This document shows, in pieces, positions 33,563 through 40,763 of a stretch of 42,465 nucleotides of DNA. Position 1 is the stretch's first letter, and each line of letters begins with the position of its first letter. Made by a program: the position numbers and the translations under genes. Origin of the DNA: Oscillospiraceae bacterium (GTDB lineage Bacteria > Bacillota > Clostridia > Oscillospirales > Ruminococcaceae). The notes under the pieces were generated by a model that did not search any database, was not told the origin of the DNA, and was given only the letters and a program-made list of their open reading frames with translations. The DNA is taken from the NCBI GenBank assembly GCA_018434245.1, contig JAHDPQ010000074.1, positions 1-42,465 of the forward strand, read 5' to 3'.

Positions 33563-34308
33563 GGCCCAGCCTCCCCCTTTGTTTGAGATTGAGCCAGAAA
33601 GAGCCGGTCGGCAGGGGTCAGAGCCGCCTGTTCCAACAGATCGGGTCGGTTTTTGGCGGTGTAAAGAAGCCCCTGTTCCCTGCGCCACTGCTGAATATTG
33701 GCATGATGCCCCGAAAGCAACACCTCCGGGACGGTGTGCCCCCGCCACTGGGCGGGTTTGGTGTAGTGGGGAGCCTCCAGCAGACCGTCCTCGCCGTGGC
33801 TTTCCTCCTGCCAGCAGCTTTCGTCGGCCAGCACCCCGGGGCAAAGCCTTGCCACACAGTCGGCCAGCACCAGGGCGGGCAGTTCCCCGCCGGTGAGGAC
33901 ATAGTCTCCGATGGAAAGCTCCTCATCCACAATTTCGTCGATAAGGCGCTGGTCGATGCCCTCGTAGTGGCCGCAGAGGATGCAGAGATGCTCCATGTTG
34001 GAAAGCTCCACCGCCCGCTGTTGAGTGAGCAGCTTTCCCTTGGGGGTCATGTAGATGGTATGGGGCCGCCCGCCTGCCTGCTGGCCGATGGCCTCCCAGC
34101 AGCGGTAAAAAGGCTCGGCCTGCATCAGCATTCCCTTGCCGCCGCCGTAGAGAGTGTCATCGATGTATCCGCCCTTGCGGACAGCGTAGTCCCGGACATG
34201 GTGGGTATGAACCTCCAGAAAGCCGGACTCCCGGGCCCGCCCGATGATGCTTTCCCCCATGACGGTCTCGCACATTTCGGGGAAGAGGGTACACAGATCA
34301 ATCCGCAT
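33559..34308 (-). CDS. trmD: tRNA (guanine-37-N1)-methyltransferase
   Basis: A SPOUT-class methyltransferase of about 249 residues that methylates G37 next to the anticodon, preventing frameshifting. Family segments are IDLCTLFPEM at the N-terminus, DDTLYGGGKGMLMQAEP, the knot region LCGHYEGIDQRLIDEIVDEE followed by SIGDYVLTGGELPALV, and the C-terminal LLEAPHYTKPAQWRG and VLLSGHH. ATG 34308 is preferred; TTG at 34314 is an alternative. It overlaps rimM upstream and DUF554 downstream, so the three are tightly coupled. Confidence 0.97.
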   Translation of the reverse strand: MRIDLCTLFPEMCETVMGESIIGRARESGFLEVHTHHVRDYAVRKGGYIDDTLYGGGKGMLMQAEPFYRCWEAIGQQAGGRPHTIYMTPKGKLLTQQRAVELSNMEHLCILCGHYEGIDQRLIDEIVDEELSIGDYVLTGGELPALVLADCVARLCPGVLADESCWQEESHGEDGLLEAPHYTKPAQWRGHTVPEVLLSGHHANIQQWRREQGLLYTAKNRPDLLEQAALTPADRLFLAQSQTKGEAGP

Positions 34309-34813
34309 CGTCAAACAGTCCTTTCAGCGGGCGAATGCGCAGACTGCCTCCCGCAACATCTGTTTCCACCACTACTTGGGGAATGGCCGGAGCCAACAGG
34401 GTTTTCCCTTCTGGAGTGGTGATTTCATATACGTCGTTGGCTCCGGTGGGAATGACGTCGGTGAGCTTGCCGTATATGGTATCATCATCGGCATCCACCA
34501 CCGTTAGTCCCAGCAGATCCTGAATAAAGAACCGCCCCTCCTCGGGGGGAGCGTCCTCTCTGTCAATATATAAAATCTGGCCCCGAAGGGTTACCGCTGC
34601 ATCCAGGGTGTCGATTTCCGCTACCTTGAGCAACACCATTCCCTTGTGGATGCGGGCGGCCTCTACCTTAACCGGCCTGCTTCCCTGATCCAAATAAAGC
34701 GTCTTAAAGTTCAGAAGAAAGTCGGGGGTATCGCACCAAGGCTGAACCTTTACTTCGCCCCGCACCCCGTGGGTGGATACAATTTTGCCGCATTCCAAAT
34801 AGCGTTTTACCAT
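34298..34813 (-). CDS. rimM: Ribosome maturation factor RimM
   Basis: About 171 residues from ATG 34813 (a TTG four codons upstream is also open). RimM binds S19 and helps 16S 3'-domain assembly. The N-terminal ECGKIVSTHGVRGEVKVQP is the family hallmark, followed by the RimM N-domain barrel and a C-terminal PRC-barrel with DLLGLTVVDADDDTIYGKLT, GANDVYEI and LLAPAIPQVVVETD. It overlaps trmD by 11 bases. GGAG sits six bases before the chosen ATG. Confidence 0.96.
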   Translation of the reverse strand: MVKRYLECGKIVSTHGVRGEVKVQPWCDTPDFLLNFKTLYLDQGSRPVKVEAARIHKGMVLLKVAEIDTLDAAVTLRGQILYIDREDAPPEEGRFFIQDLLGLTVVDADDDTIYGKLTDVIPTGANDVYEITTPEGKTLLAPAIPQVVVETDVAGGSLRIRPLKGLFDDAD

Positions 34814-34841
34814 GGCTTTCTCCAATTATAGTAAATAGAAA

Positions 34842-34895
34842 AACCGCCGCAGCGGTTCTTGAGGTAGGATAGGCGGGGGAAGCTTGTCCCCCACC
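34842..34895 (-). other. Two tandem hairpins between khpA and rimM
   Basis: On the minus strand, first GG-GGGGGA paired with TCCCCC-CC (34872-34895, one mismatch) and then AACCGC-TGCG-GCGGTT followed by TTTTC (34842-34857). The second looks like a weak terminator inside an operon whose later genes must still be expressed, so an attenuator or processing site is possible. Confidence 0.55.
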
Positions 34896-34926
34896 GAAGT
34901 CCCTTCCAACGTGGCTAAAAAATATC

Positions 34927-35160
34927 TTAGTCTATTTCCACGACAGCTTTTTCGCCGGTACGGTTTGCCGCCGAACGCACCACGGTGCGGATGGCTTTGG
35001 CAATTCTGCCCTGCTTGCCGATGACCCGGCCCATATCGTCGGGTGCGACGCGAATGTGGTAAACCACAACCCCTTCTTCATCGGGTTCGTCTTTTACAAT
35101 GGCAATGCTGTCTTTATCGTCTACCAGTCCCTTAACAATTTCCGCGATTAAATGTTCCAT
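34927..35160 (-). CDS. khpA: KH-domain RNA-binding protein KhpA (YlqC)
   Basis: A 77-residue single KH-domain protein. The RNA-binding GxxG loop is GKQGR near residue 48, in MGRVIGKQGRIAKAIRTVV. KhpA partners with KhpB/Jag and binds many small RNAs and mRNAs in Firmicutes. It sits between rpsP and rimM, its usual place. GAGGTG precedes the ATG. Confidence 0.95.
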   Translation of the reverse strand: MEHLIAEIVKGLVDDKDSIAIVKDEPDEEGVVVYHIRVAPDDMGRVIGKQGRIAKAIRTVVRSAANRTGEKAVVEID

Positions 35161-35358
35161 GGATCAAAGCACCTCACTCATCCCGGTTTGAACCGCAACC
35201 AGAGGGAAACAGTTCAAACTTTGTTGTTGTCCAGCTCCGGCATACACCGGCGGCAAGGTGCGGGCTTTGGATTGGAAGAAGCGGAGAGAATCTCTACCAT
35301 CTTCTGACCCAAAGACCCCACGCCCTGCCGTTGTCAGAGCTTAATCAAAAGCCCCCGC

Positions 35359-35601
35359 TCAGATGATTTCGTGCTTTTTCAGCAGATCACGGACGGTTTC
35401 GGTAGGTTGAGCTCCGTTGGCAAGCCATTTCTTCACCTTTTCGGAGTCAATCTTCACCACCGAGGGCTCTTTGGTGGGGTCGTAGTAGCCGACCTCCTCT
35501 ATAAATCTGCCGTCCCGGGGATACCGAGAATCGGCAACCACCACGCGGTAAAAGGGAGCCTTTTTGGCACCCATGCGGCGCAGTCTGATTCTAACAGCCA
35601 T
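35359..35601 (-). CDS. rpsP: 30S ribosomal protein S16
   Basis: An 80-residue S16 from the ATG at 35601, which has GGAGGTGA upstream; the open frame reaches back to 35661 but without support. The N-terminus [20 protein letters not shown] followed by [13 protein letters not shown] is diagnostic. It is a small-subunit assembly protein. Gene order ffh-rpsP-khpA is conserved in Firmicutes. Confidence 0.98.
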   Translation of the reverse strand: MAVRIRLRRMGAKKAPFYRVVVADSRYPRDGRFIEEVGYYDPTKEPSVVKIDSEKVKKWLANGAQPTETVRDLLKKHEII

Positions 35602-35696
35602 TTCTATGTCACCTCCACTATCAGTTTCTGAAGCTATATAGTAGTTAGCGGTCGACAGCAAGCTCTTGTTGGCTCTTGCCGGCAGCTAATCACCAA

Positions 35697-37079
35697 CTAA
35701 AAGGGCAGATTGCCGGGGCCGAAACCGCCCATACCACCCATACCACCCATGCCGCCCATGGGCATTCGGCGGCGCTTTTTACCGCCCTTGCCGGTCATCT
35801 GCTTGAAGATGCGCTGCATATCCCGGTACTGCTTGAGCAGACGATTGACATCCTCCACCTTGGTGCCGGAGCCTGCGGCGATTCTCCGCTTGCGGCTGGG
35901 GTTGATGATATCCGGTTTGCTGCGTTCCTGCTTGGTCATGGAGTAGATGATGCTCTCAATCTGCCGCAGGTTCTTCTCTCCGGCGGCAGCATCCTCCTCG
36001 GAGATTTTGCCGCCTACCCCGGGGATCATGGAGAGCACGCTTTCCAAAGGCCCCATTTTGCGCAGCTGCTTCATCTGTTCCAGCAAATCGTCCAGATCAA
36101 ACTTGTTTTTTTCCAGCCGTTTGGCCAGACGCTGGGCTTCTTCCTCGTCGATGTTGGTTTGCGCCTTCTCGATGAGGGTAAGAACGTCGCCCATTCCCAG
36201 AATCCGGCTTGCCATCCGGTCGGGATGGAAGGCTTCCAGGGCGTCCAGCTTTTCGCCCATACCCACAAATTTGATGGGCTTGCCGGTGACGGCCCGAACG
36301 GAAAGGGCAGCGCCGCCCCGGGTATCGCCGTCCAGCTTGGTCATGATAACGCCGGTGATACCCAGCGTCTCATCAAACCGGCCGGATACATTGACCGCGT
36401 CCTGTCCGGTCATGGCGTCCACCACCAGCAGAATCTCGTGGGGCTTTACCTCACCCTTGATGTTCTGCAGCTCGGTCATCAGTTCCTCGTCGATATGGAG
36501 CCGCCCGGCGGTGTCCAGAATCACGATGTCGTTGCCGTAATCCCGGGCGTGAAGGCAGGCCTTTTTGGCGATGGTGACCGGGTTTTCGGTGCCCATTTCA
36601 AACACCGGGCAGCCAACCTGCTTGCCCACCACCTGAAGCTGATCGATGGCGGCGGGGCGGTAGATGTCGCAGGCCACCAGCAGAGGTCGCCGGCCCTGCT
36701 TTCTATAGTAAGCGGCCAGTTTGGCCGAGTGGGTGGTCTTACCCGAACCCTGAAGCCCGCACATCATGATGATGGTGGGGGGCTTATTTTGAAGCTTGAT
36801 TCCCTGATGCTCGGAACCCATGAGGAGAACCAGCTCGTCGTGGATGATTTTGATGATATGCTGTGCCGGTGTTAGGCTTTCCATCACCTGAGCGCCGGTC
36901 GCCTTTTCGGTGACGGCGGCAATGAAGTCCTTGGCCACCTTAAAGTTGACGTCGGCTTCCAGCAGGGCAATGCGGACTTCCCGCATCACCTCTTTAATAT
37001 CGCTTTCCTTTACCTTGCCCCGCATCCGCAGCTTTTTAAACGTAGCCTGCAGCTTTTCCGAAAGCCCTTCAAAGGCCAA
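35697..37079 (-). CDS. ffh: Signal recognition particle GTPase Ffh
   Basis: A 460-residue SRP54 homologue, which binds signal sequences and 4.5S/6S-type SRP RNA and delivers ribosomes to FtsY. The N domain is followed by the GTPase with GLQGSGKTTHSAKLA near residue 108, DTAGRLHIDEELM and TKLDGDTRGGAAL. The C-terminal M domain ends in a Gly/Met-rich tail made of GGM repeats. Translation starts at TTG 37079 after AGGAGGG. It lies 33 bases after ylxM, its usual regulator partner. Confidence 0.98.
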   Translation of the reverse strand: MAFEGLSEKLQATFKKLRMRGKVKESDIKEVMREVRIALLEADVNFKVAKDFIAAVTEKATGAQVMESLTPAQHIIKIIHDELVLLMGSEHQGIKLQNKPPTIIMMCGLQGSGKTTHSAKLAAYYRKQGRRPLLVACDIYRPAAIDQLQVVGKQVGCPVFEMGTENPVTIAKKACLHARDYGNDIVILDTAGRLHIDEELMTELQNIKGEVKPHEILLVVDAMTGQDAVNVSGRFDETLGITGVIMTKLDGDTRGGAALSVRAVTGKPIKFVGMGEKLDALEAFHPDRMASRILGMGDVLTLIEKAQTNIDEEEAQRLAKRLEKNKFDLDDLLEQMKQLRKMGPLESVLSMIPGVGGKISEEDAAAGEKNLRQIESIIYSMTKQERSKPDIINPSRKRRIAAGSGTKVEDVNRLLKQYRDMQRIFKQMTGKGGKKRRRMPMGGMGGMGGMGGFGPGNLPF

Positions 37080-37112
37080 GGTGCATCCCTCCTGGATAAA
37101 ATGTTATCGGTG

Positions 37113-37475
37113 CTACCAACTGATCTCACCGGTTAAATCGATGATTTTCTGGGCCCTGCTCCACATCGAGCCGGAGCTGGGCAGCCGGTCGCTCTCTTCC
37201 TGAAGATAAGAAGCCTGCTCGGCGATTTGGTCCAGAGCTTCCTGCATTTTTTGAAAGCGGGCGCAGAGCCCCAGCTTTTCTTCGCAGTCCAGCAGCTGCG
37301 TTTCGGCTCGTTTGATAGAATCCCGCACTCCTTGCCGGGTAATGCCGGTATGTTCCGCAATCTCCGCCAGAGAAAGATCCTCGTTGTAGTACCACTCCGC
37401 TACTTCCCGCTGTTTTTCCGTCAGCATATTGCCGTAGTAGTCGATAAGCAGCGATATTTTTAAGTTTTTGGCCAT
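37113..37475 (-). CDS. ylxM: YlxM-family helix-turn-helix protein (UPF0122)
   Basis: About 120 residues from the ATG at 37475, which follows GGGAGGTG; the frame is open to 37493. The sigma-70 region 4-like helix-turn-helix is visible as LTEKQREVAEWYYNEDLSLA followed by EIAEHTGITRQGVRDSIKRA. YlxM is encoded next to ffh in many Firmicutes, and streptococcal YlxM is reported to modulate SRP. It is the first gene of the SRP/ribosome operon. Confidence 0.95.
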   Translation of the reverse strand: MAKNLKISLLIDYYGNMLTEKQREVAEWYYNEDLSLAEIAEHTGITRQGVRDSIKRAETQLLDCEEKLGLCARFQKMQEALDQIAEQASYLQEESDRLPSSGSMWSRAQKIIDLTGEISW

Positions 37476-37513
37476 CCGCACACCTCCCGCCAAATTCTCA
37501 GAAAAATGCGCCG

Positions 37514-37519
37514 ATTATA
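37514..37519 (-). promoter_or_regulatory. Candidate -10 box of the ylxM-ffh operon
   Basis: A consensus TATAAT on the minus strand, about 40 bases upstream of the ylxM start. The -35 region is poor. Confidence 0.5.
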
Positions 37520-37728
37520 GTTTGCAAAGCGCTCTGAAAACTAATCCCATTTGTAATATATATGGTAAATATTACAAATGGTTGTTGCCAGATCATCCAA
37601 AGTCTCTTCCTTCAACTGCTACAGTATACACAATATCGGTCAGGCTGTCAAGTAATTATACTTTACAGATGAAAAATAAATTTTCCGTAATCTGATGGGA
37701 AAACCAAGGAGTCCCACGGCTTTGAAGC

Positions 37729-37758
37729 AAAAAAAACGGAGGGCTGCGGCTCTCCGTT
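37729..37758 (-). terminator. Strong terminator of the rsmD-coaD-divIVA operon
   Basis: On the minus strand AACGGAG pairs with CTCCGTT across a 10-base loop that can pair further, followed by eight T. It lies 30 bases after the stop of the proline-rich frame at 37789, rather than after the divIVA stop at 38081, which supports translation of that frame. Confidence 0.88.
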
Positions 37759-37788
37759 CCTTTAAGATTTCAGTTGAGTTTTCGCAAA

Positions 37789-38142
37789 TTAATGCAGGCC
37801 CATCAGGCGTTGCAGCAACCCCCGGAAGCCTCTCTGCCGTTTTGCCTGTGCAGAGACAGCGCTTTGCCTGTGGTTCTTGGCAGACGGTTTTGCGCCGAAA
37901 GGCTGAGCCGGCCGGGAAGAAAGAGCAGGGGGCCGCTGGGGCGCGGGTTCCTCCTCAGGTTTCGGCTCTGTTTGGGTCGGAGCGCCGGGAACATCTTCCC
38001 GTATGTAGGAAAGGGGCTGCGCCGGAATCCTCTGATATGCAAGAGGGGTGGACTCCGCCTCCCGCCAGGATACAGGGCGATCAGTCGGCGGTGCTGCGAA
38101 AAAAGCTAATGTCTGCCGTCTCAGGATCCTCATCCGCCTCAT
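37789..38142 (-). CDS. Proline-rich C-terminal frame after divIVA (probable frameshifted extension)
   Basis: An open frame of 117 codons that overlaps the last 62 bases of the divIVA gene. Its unique part is rich in Pro, Glu and Arg (TEPKPEEEPAPQRPPA) and ends in a basic amphipathic tail (KRQRGFRGLLQRLMGLH). Codon use (CTG, GAG, CAG, CGG) looks like that of real genes here, unlike the competing frame 37803-38042, and a strong terminator follows. No start codon with a ribosome-binding site lies outside divIVA. The simplest reading is that it is the C-terminal extension of the DivIVA-like protein, put out of frame by an indel in the A6 run at 38099-38104. Confidence 0.55.
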   Translation of the reverse strand: MRRMRILRRQTLAFFAAPPTDRPVSWREAESTPLAYQRIPAQPLSYIREDVPGAPTQTEPKPEEEPAPQRPPALSSRPAQPFGAKPSAKNHRQSAVSAQAKRQRGFRGLLQRLMGLH

Positions 38143-38848
38143 CCTGCACCAGAGTCAGGTTAAAGGGGCGGTAAAAATCCCGGATGTTTTCCTCGCTGTG
38201 GGCGATGGTGTCGCCAATGGCGGAGAACTTTTCCTGAATGGAGAAGATGGCATCCTCGATTTTTTCCTCGATGGCCTCCATCTCTTCCCGGAACTTGCCG
38301 AACTGCTCAAAGACGGTGGCAAGAGATTTGGTGGCTTCCTCCATCATGCCCTGAGCCTGTTGGTTGGCGTCCTCCAGAATCTGCTCTGCCTCCAGCTTGG
38401 TTTTGACCACCAGGTCTCCCAGATAGATGGAGGCTTTTTCCACTTCGCTGCGGCCGGCCTCTAGTTCGGCGTTCTTTTCCTCCAGTCGGGTCCGGATCTC
38501 CCCAAACCGGTTGATCTCGGCATCTTTTTCCGCAATGATGATCTTTTGCCGGTCGATTTCCGCGTTGAGGGAATCCAGCATTTCGTTCATTTCGGTGCGT
38601 TTGGTCTTCTCTTCCGAAAGCTCTTCTTCCAGCTTGGTGCGCACCTTTTCCGCTGCAGAAAGCTTTTGCTCCAAACCGCGGATGCTTTCGGAAAGCCGCT
38701 CCCGGGCCGCGCTGACCTCCTCGAACTGGGCGTTCAGCCGGTCCTGAGCTGCTTTGGCGTTGTTGTTGAGCTCAAAGATGTAGTTGAGAACAGATTGCCG
38801 CTCGAAGCCGCCGAACAGGGAAGTTTTAAAAATTGGTTGATTTTCCAC
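38081..38848 (-). CDS. DivIVA-like coiled-coil cell division protein
   Basis: About 255 residues starting at GTG 38848, which follows AAGGGG by eight bases and gives the typical DivIVA beginning IFKTSLFGGFERQSVLNYI. The following 200 residues are a long coiled coil rich in Glu, Lys and Leu. DivIVA-type proteins bind curved membrane at poles and septa and recruit partners. The gene ends at 38081 with RSTAD, but a second frame appears to continue the protein (see the entry at 37789). It follows a second coiled-coil gene by about 110 bases. The open frame extends upstream to 38905 without support. Confidence 0.85.
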   Translation of the reverse strand: MENQPIFKTSLFGGFERQSVLNYIFELNNNAKAAQDRLNAQFEEVSAARERLSESIRGLEQKLSAAEKVRTKLEEELSEEKTKRTEMNEMLDSLNAEIDRQKIIIAEKDAEINRFGEIRTRLEEKNAELEAGRSEVEKASIYLGDLVVKTKLEAEQILEDANQQAQGMMEEATKSLATVFEQFGKFREEMEAIEEKIEDAIFSIQEKFSAIGDTIAHSEENIRDFYRPFNLTLVQDEADEDPETADISFFRSTAD

Positions 38849-38958
38849 GTAAGCTAACCCCTTCCAATCGGTAAGGTACCGCAACCAAAAATTGAGGTAC
38901 GACATAATATGCCTATGTATTAATAGTGCTTCTTCGGCGTCAAAATACTGCGTTGTCC

Positions 38959-39420
38959 TTAAGCTTTTCGTTTGCCCTGGCTGCGCAGGGCCTGACGGGT
39001 CTGCTTGACCTCGCTCAGAGAATTGGCAATGGCTTCTTCGGTTACCCGCAGAATATCATCGGAAAAGGACTGGGCGGCCTGACGGATTTCTCTGGACTGC
39101 ATCTGAGTCTGCGCTAGAATTTCGCTGGCCTTGGTCTGGGAGATTTTGATGATCTCCTCCTGGGCGATCAGGGCCTTGGCTCGCTCCTCCGCCTTGCGGA
39201 TGATACCCTCCGCTTCCCGGTGAGCAGCATCCAAAATTTCGCTCCGGTCGCTGACAATGGCCTTGGCCTGTTTGATTTCGGTGGGTAAATTGATGCGGAT
39301 ATCGTCAATAAAATCCCGCACCTTTTCGGCGTCTACTACACAGCGCCCTCCCGAAAGGGGCAAGCTCCAGGACTTATCCAGCAGTTCATCCAACAAATCC
39401 AGAACTTCTTCTATATTCAT
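38959..39420 (-). CDS. Coiled-coil protein resembling ATPase subunit B/E-type stalks
   Basis: A 153-residue protein, mostly helical. After an N-terminal segment (EEVLDLLDELLDKSWSLPLSGGRCVVD), residues 45-150 are charged coiled coil with repeated Ala/Glu/Lys/Gln, like F- or V-type ATPase peripheral stalks or DivIVA-type proteins. It is not part of an ATPase operon. Its ATG overlaps the coaD stop (ATGA), and divIVA follows, so a role with DivIVA in division or shape is a reasonable guess. No enzymatic motif is visible. Confidence 0.8.
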   Translation of the reverse strand: MNIEEVLDLLDELLDKSWSLPLSGGRCVVDAEKVRDFIDDIRINLPTEIKQAKAIVSDRSEILDAAHREAEGIIRKAEERAKALIAQEEIIKISQTKASEILAQTQMQSREIRQAAQSFSDDILRVTEEAIANSLSEVKQTRQALRSQGKRKA

Positions 39421-39938
39421 TTGGGTGTAACCTCCCCTTGGTTTTTTTCCTCTTTTTTCTGGCGGTAGAGTCTTTCACGAATATCACCCAGCACCTCGGG
39501 AGGGACAAAATCGGAAATATTTCCTCCAAAGGAGGCCACCTGTTTGACCAGACTGGAGTTGAGATACATGTTTTCGGCCTTGGTGGTCAAAAAGATGGTG
39601 TCGGCCTCGGGAACCAGACGCTTGTTGGTCAGGGCCATCTGGAACTCATACTCAAAGTCGGACATGGCCCGCAAGCCTTTGACGATGGCGATAGCACCTT
39701 TTTCCCGCACGTAATCAGCCAGCAGGCCCTCGTAGGTATCTGCGGTGACGTTGGGCAGGTGGGCGGTGGCCTTGCGGATCATTTCGGCCCGCTCCTCCGG
39801 GGAAAAGGAGGGCTTTTTGTTGGCGTTGATGGCCACCAGAGCAATCACATTGTCAAAGAGGCGGCTGGCTCTGGTGATGATATCCAAATGTCCTTTGGTG
39901 ATGGGGTCAAAGCTGCCGGGGCAGATTACGGTTGCCAT
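39417..39938 (-). CDS. coaD: Phosphopantetheine adenylyltransferase
   Basis: 173 residues from the ATG at 39938, which has GGAGG six bases upstream; the frame opens earlier, at 40010. CoaD adenylates 4'-phosphopantetheine to dephospho-CoA in coenzyme A synthesis. The nucleotidyltransferase motif is CPGSFDPITKGHLDII (with T/K-x-x-H), and IVKGLRAMSDFEYEFQMA and the ISSS-like region NSSLVKQVASFGG are also typical. rsmD-coaD adjacency is common in Firmicutes. Confidence 0.97.
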   Translation of the reverse strand: MATVICPGSFDPITKGHLDIITRASRLFDNVIALVAINANKKPSFSPEERAEMIRKATAHLPNVTADTYEGLLADYVREKGAIAIVKGLRAMSDFEYEFQMALTNKRLVPEADTIFLTTKAENMYLNSSLVKQVASFGGNISDFVPPEVLGDIRERLYRQKKEEKNQGEVTPK

Positions 39939-40027
39939 AGTGAACCTCCGAATGTTGTCCATAATCGGGAAATCTCTGCAGGATAGGGTAAGACGGCTCT
40001 TTTGGAGCATCCTTCTGTCCCTTGATG

Positions 40028-40576
40028 CTATACGGATTCCCAGACTCTGTATTGCGCTACTTTTGTTTTGCCGTAACGGTACTGTTTCTTGAGTATCAAG
40101 CTGCCAACGATTTCGGGCAGAGCTACATCCCGATCGGCCTCACACAAAACGATTCCGGACGGGCTGATGTGCGGGGACAAGGCGGACAAAGCCCCCGCCG
40201 CCAGCTCCCCGGCGTAGGGAGGGTCCACAAAGACGATATCGAAGGGTTCCCCCTGATATTGCCGCAAAAAGCTCAGGGCATCTCCGGCCATCACCCTGGC
40301 ACTGTGAGCAAGGTTGCAGCTGCGCAGGTTTTCCCGCACTGCCGCCAGACTGTCCTTGGCGTTGTCCACAAAAACACAGCTGCGTGCCCCGCGGGAAAGA
40401 GCCTCTATGCCCATCTGGCCGGAACCGGCAAACAGGTCCAACACCCGTGCGCCTTCCACCTCAAACTGGATGATGGAAAACACTGCTTCCTTCACCATAT
40501 CCGAGGTGGGGCGCACCGCTGTTCCGGCGGGAGTTTGCAGCTTGCGTCCCCGGGCTGTTCCAGTAATTACTCTCAT
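40028..40576 (-). CDS. rsmD: 16S rRNA (guanine-966-N2)-methyltransferase RsmD
   Basis: 182 residues from the ATG at 40576 (AAAGGA upstream). The family N-terminus MRVITGTARGRKLQTP is followed by the SAM-binding motif DLFAGSGQMGIEAL and the catalytic VFVDPPYA with DPPY. It methylates N2 of G966 in 16S rRNA. It is the first gene of the operon with coaD, the coiled-coil gene and divIVA, and has a strong promoter. Confidence 0.96.
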   Translation of the reverse strand: MRVITGTARGRKLQTPAGTAVRPTSDMVKEAVFSIIQFEVEGARVLDLFAGSGQMGIEALSRGARSCVFVDNAKDSLAAVRENLRSCNLAHSARVMAGDALSFLRQYQGEPFDIVFVDPPYAGELAAGALSALSPHISPSGIVLCEADRDVALPEIVGSLILKKQYRYGKTKVAQYRVWESV

Positions 40577-40614
40577 AATCAAAATCCTTTATCGATTGCT
40601 TTGGGGTATCTATT

Positions 40615-40643
40615 ATTATGCGCAAATCCGGACAGGTTGTCAA
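40615..40643 (-). promoter_or_regulatory. Predicted sigma-A promoter of the rsmD operon
   Basis: On the minus strand a consensus TTGACA (40638-40643), 17 bases, then CATAAT (40615-40620), about 40 bases upstream of rsmD. Confidence 0.8.
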
Positions 40644-40660
40644 GGTAAACCAAAAAGGAA

Positions 40661-40689
40661 ATGCGGTGCATTCTGCAGAAGCACCGCAT
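40661..40689 (-). terminator. Terminator after ftsK
   Basis: On the minus strand a 9-bp stem (ATGCGGTGC with GCACCGCAT) whose loop can pair further (TTCTGCAGAA), followed by TTCCTTTTT. It lies about 75 bases after the ftsK stop and before the rsmD promoter. Confidence 0.75.
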
Positions 40690-40763
40690 CCAAACCTTCT
40701 ATAAAACATCTGGACGAAGATAGGCTAGCCAACGAGCTGCCGTACCCATGGCTCAAGTTGGGA

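Noticed and set aside
33563-33844. N-terminal extension of the DUF554 protein by 94 codons.
   Set aside because: It lies entirely within trmD in another frame; the ATG at 33562 has a good ribosome-binding site and the classic ATGA overlap.
37803-38042. A 79-codon frame with a TTG start downstream of divIVA.
   Set aside because: Its product is Arg/Pro/Ser-rich shadow-like sequence; the alternative frame ending at 37789 has gene-like codon use and ends just before the terminator.
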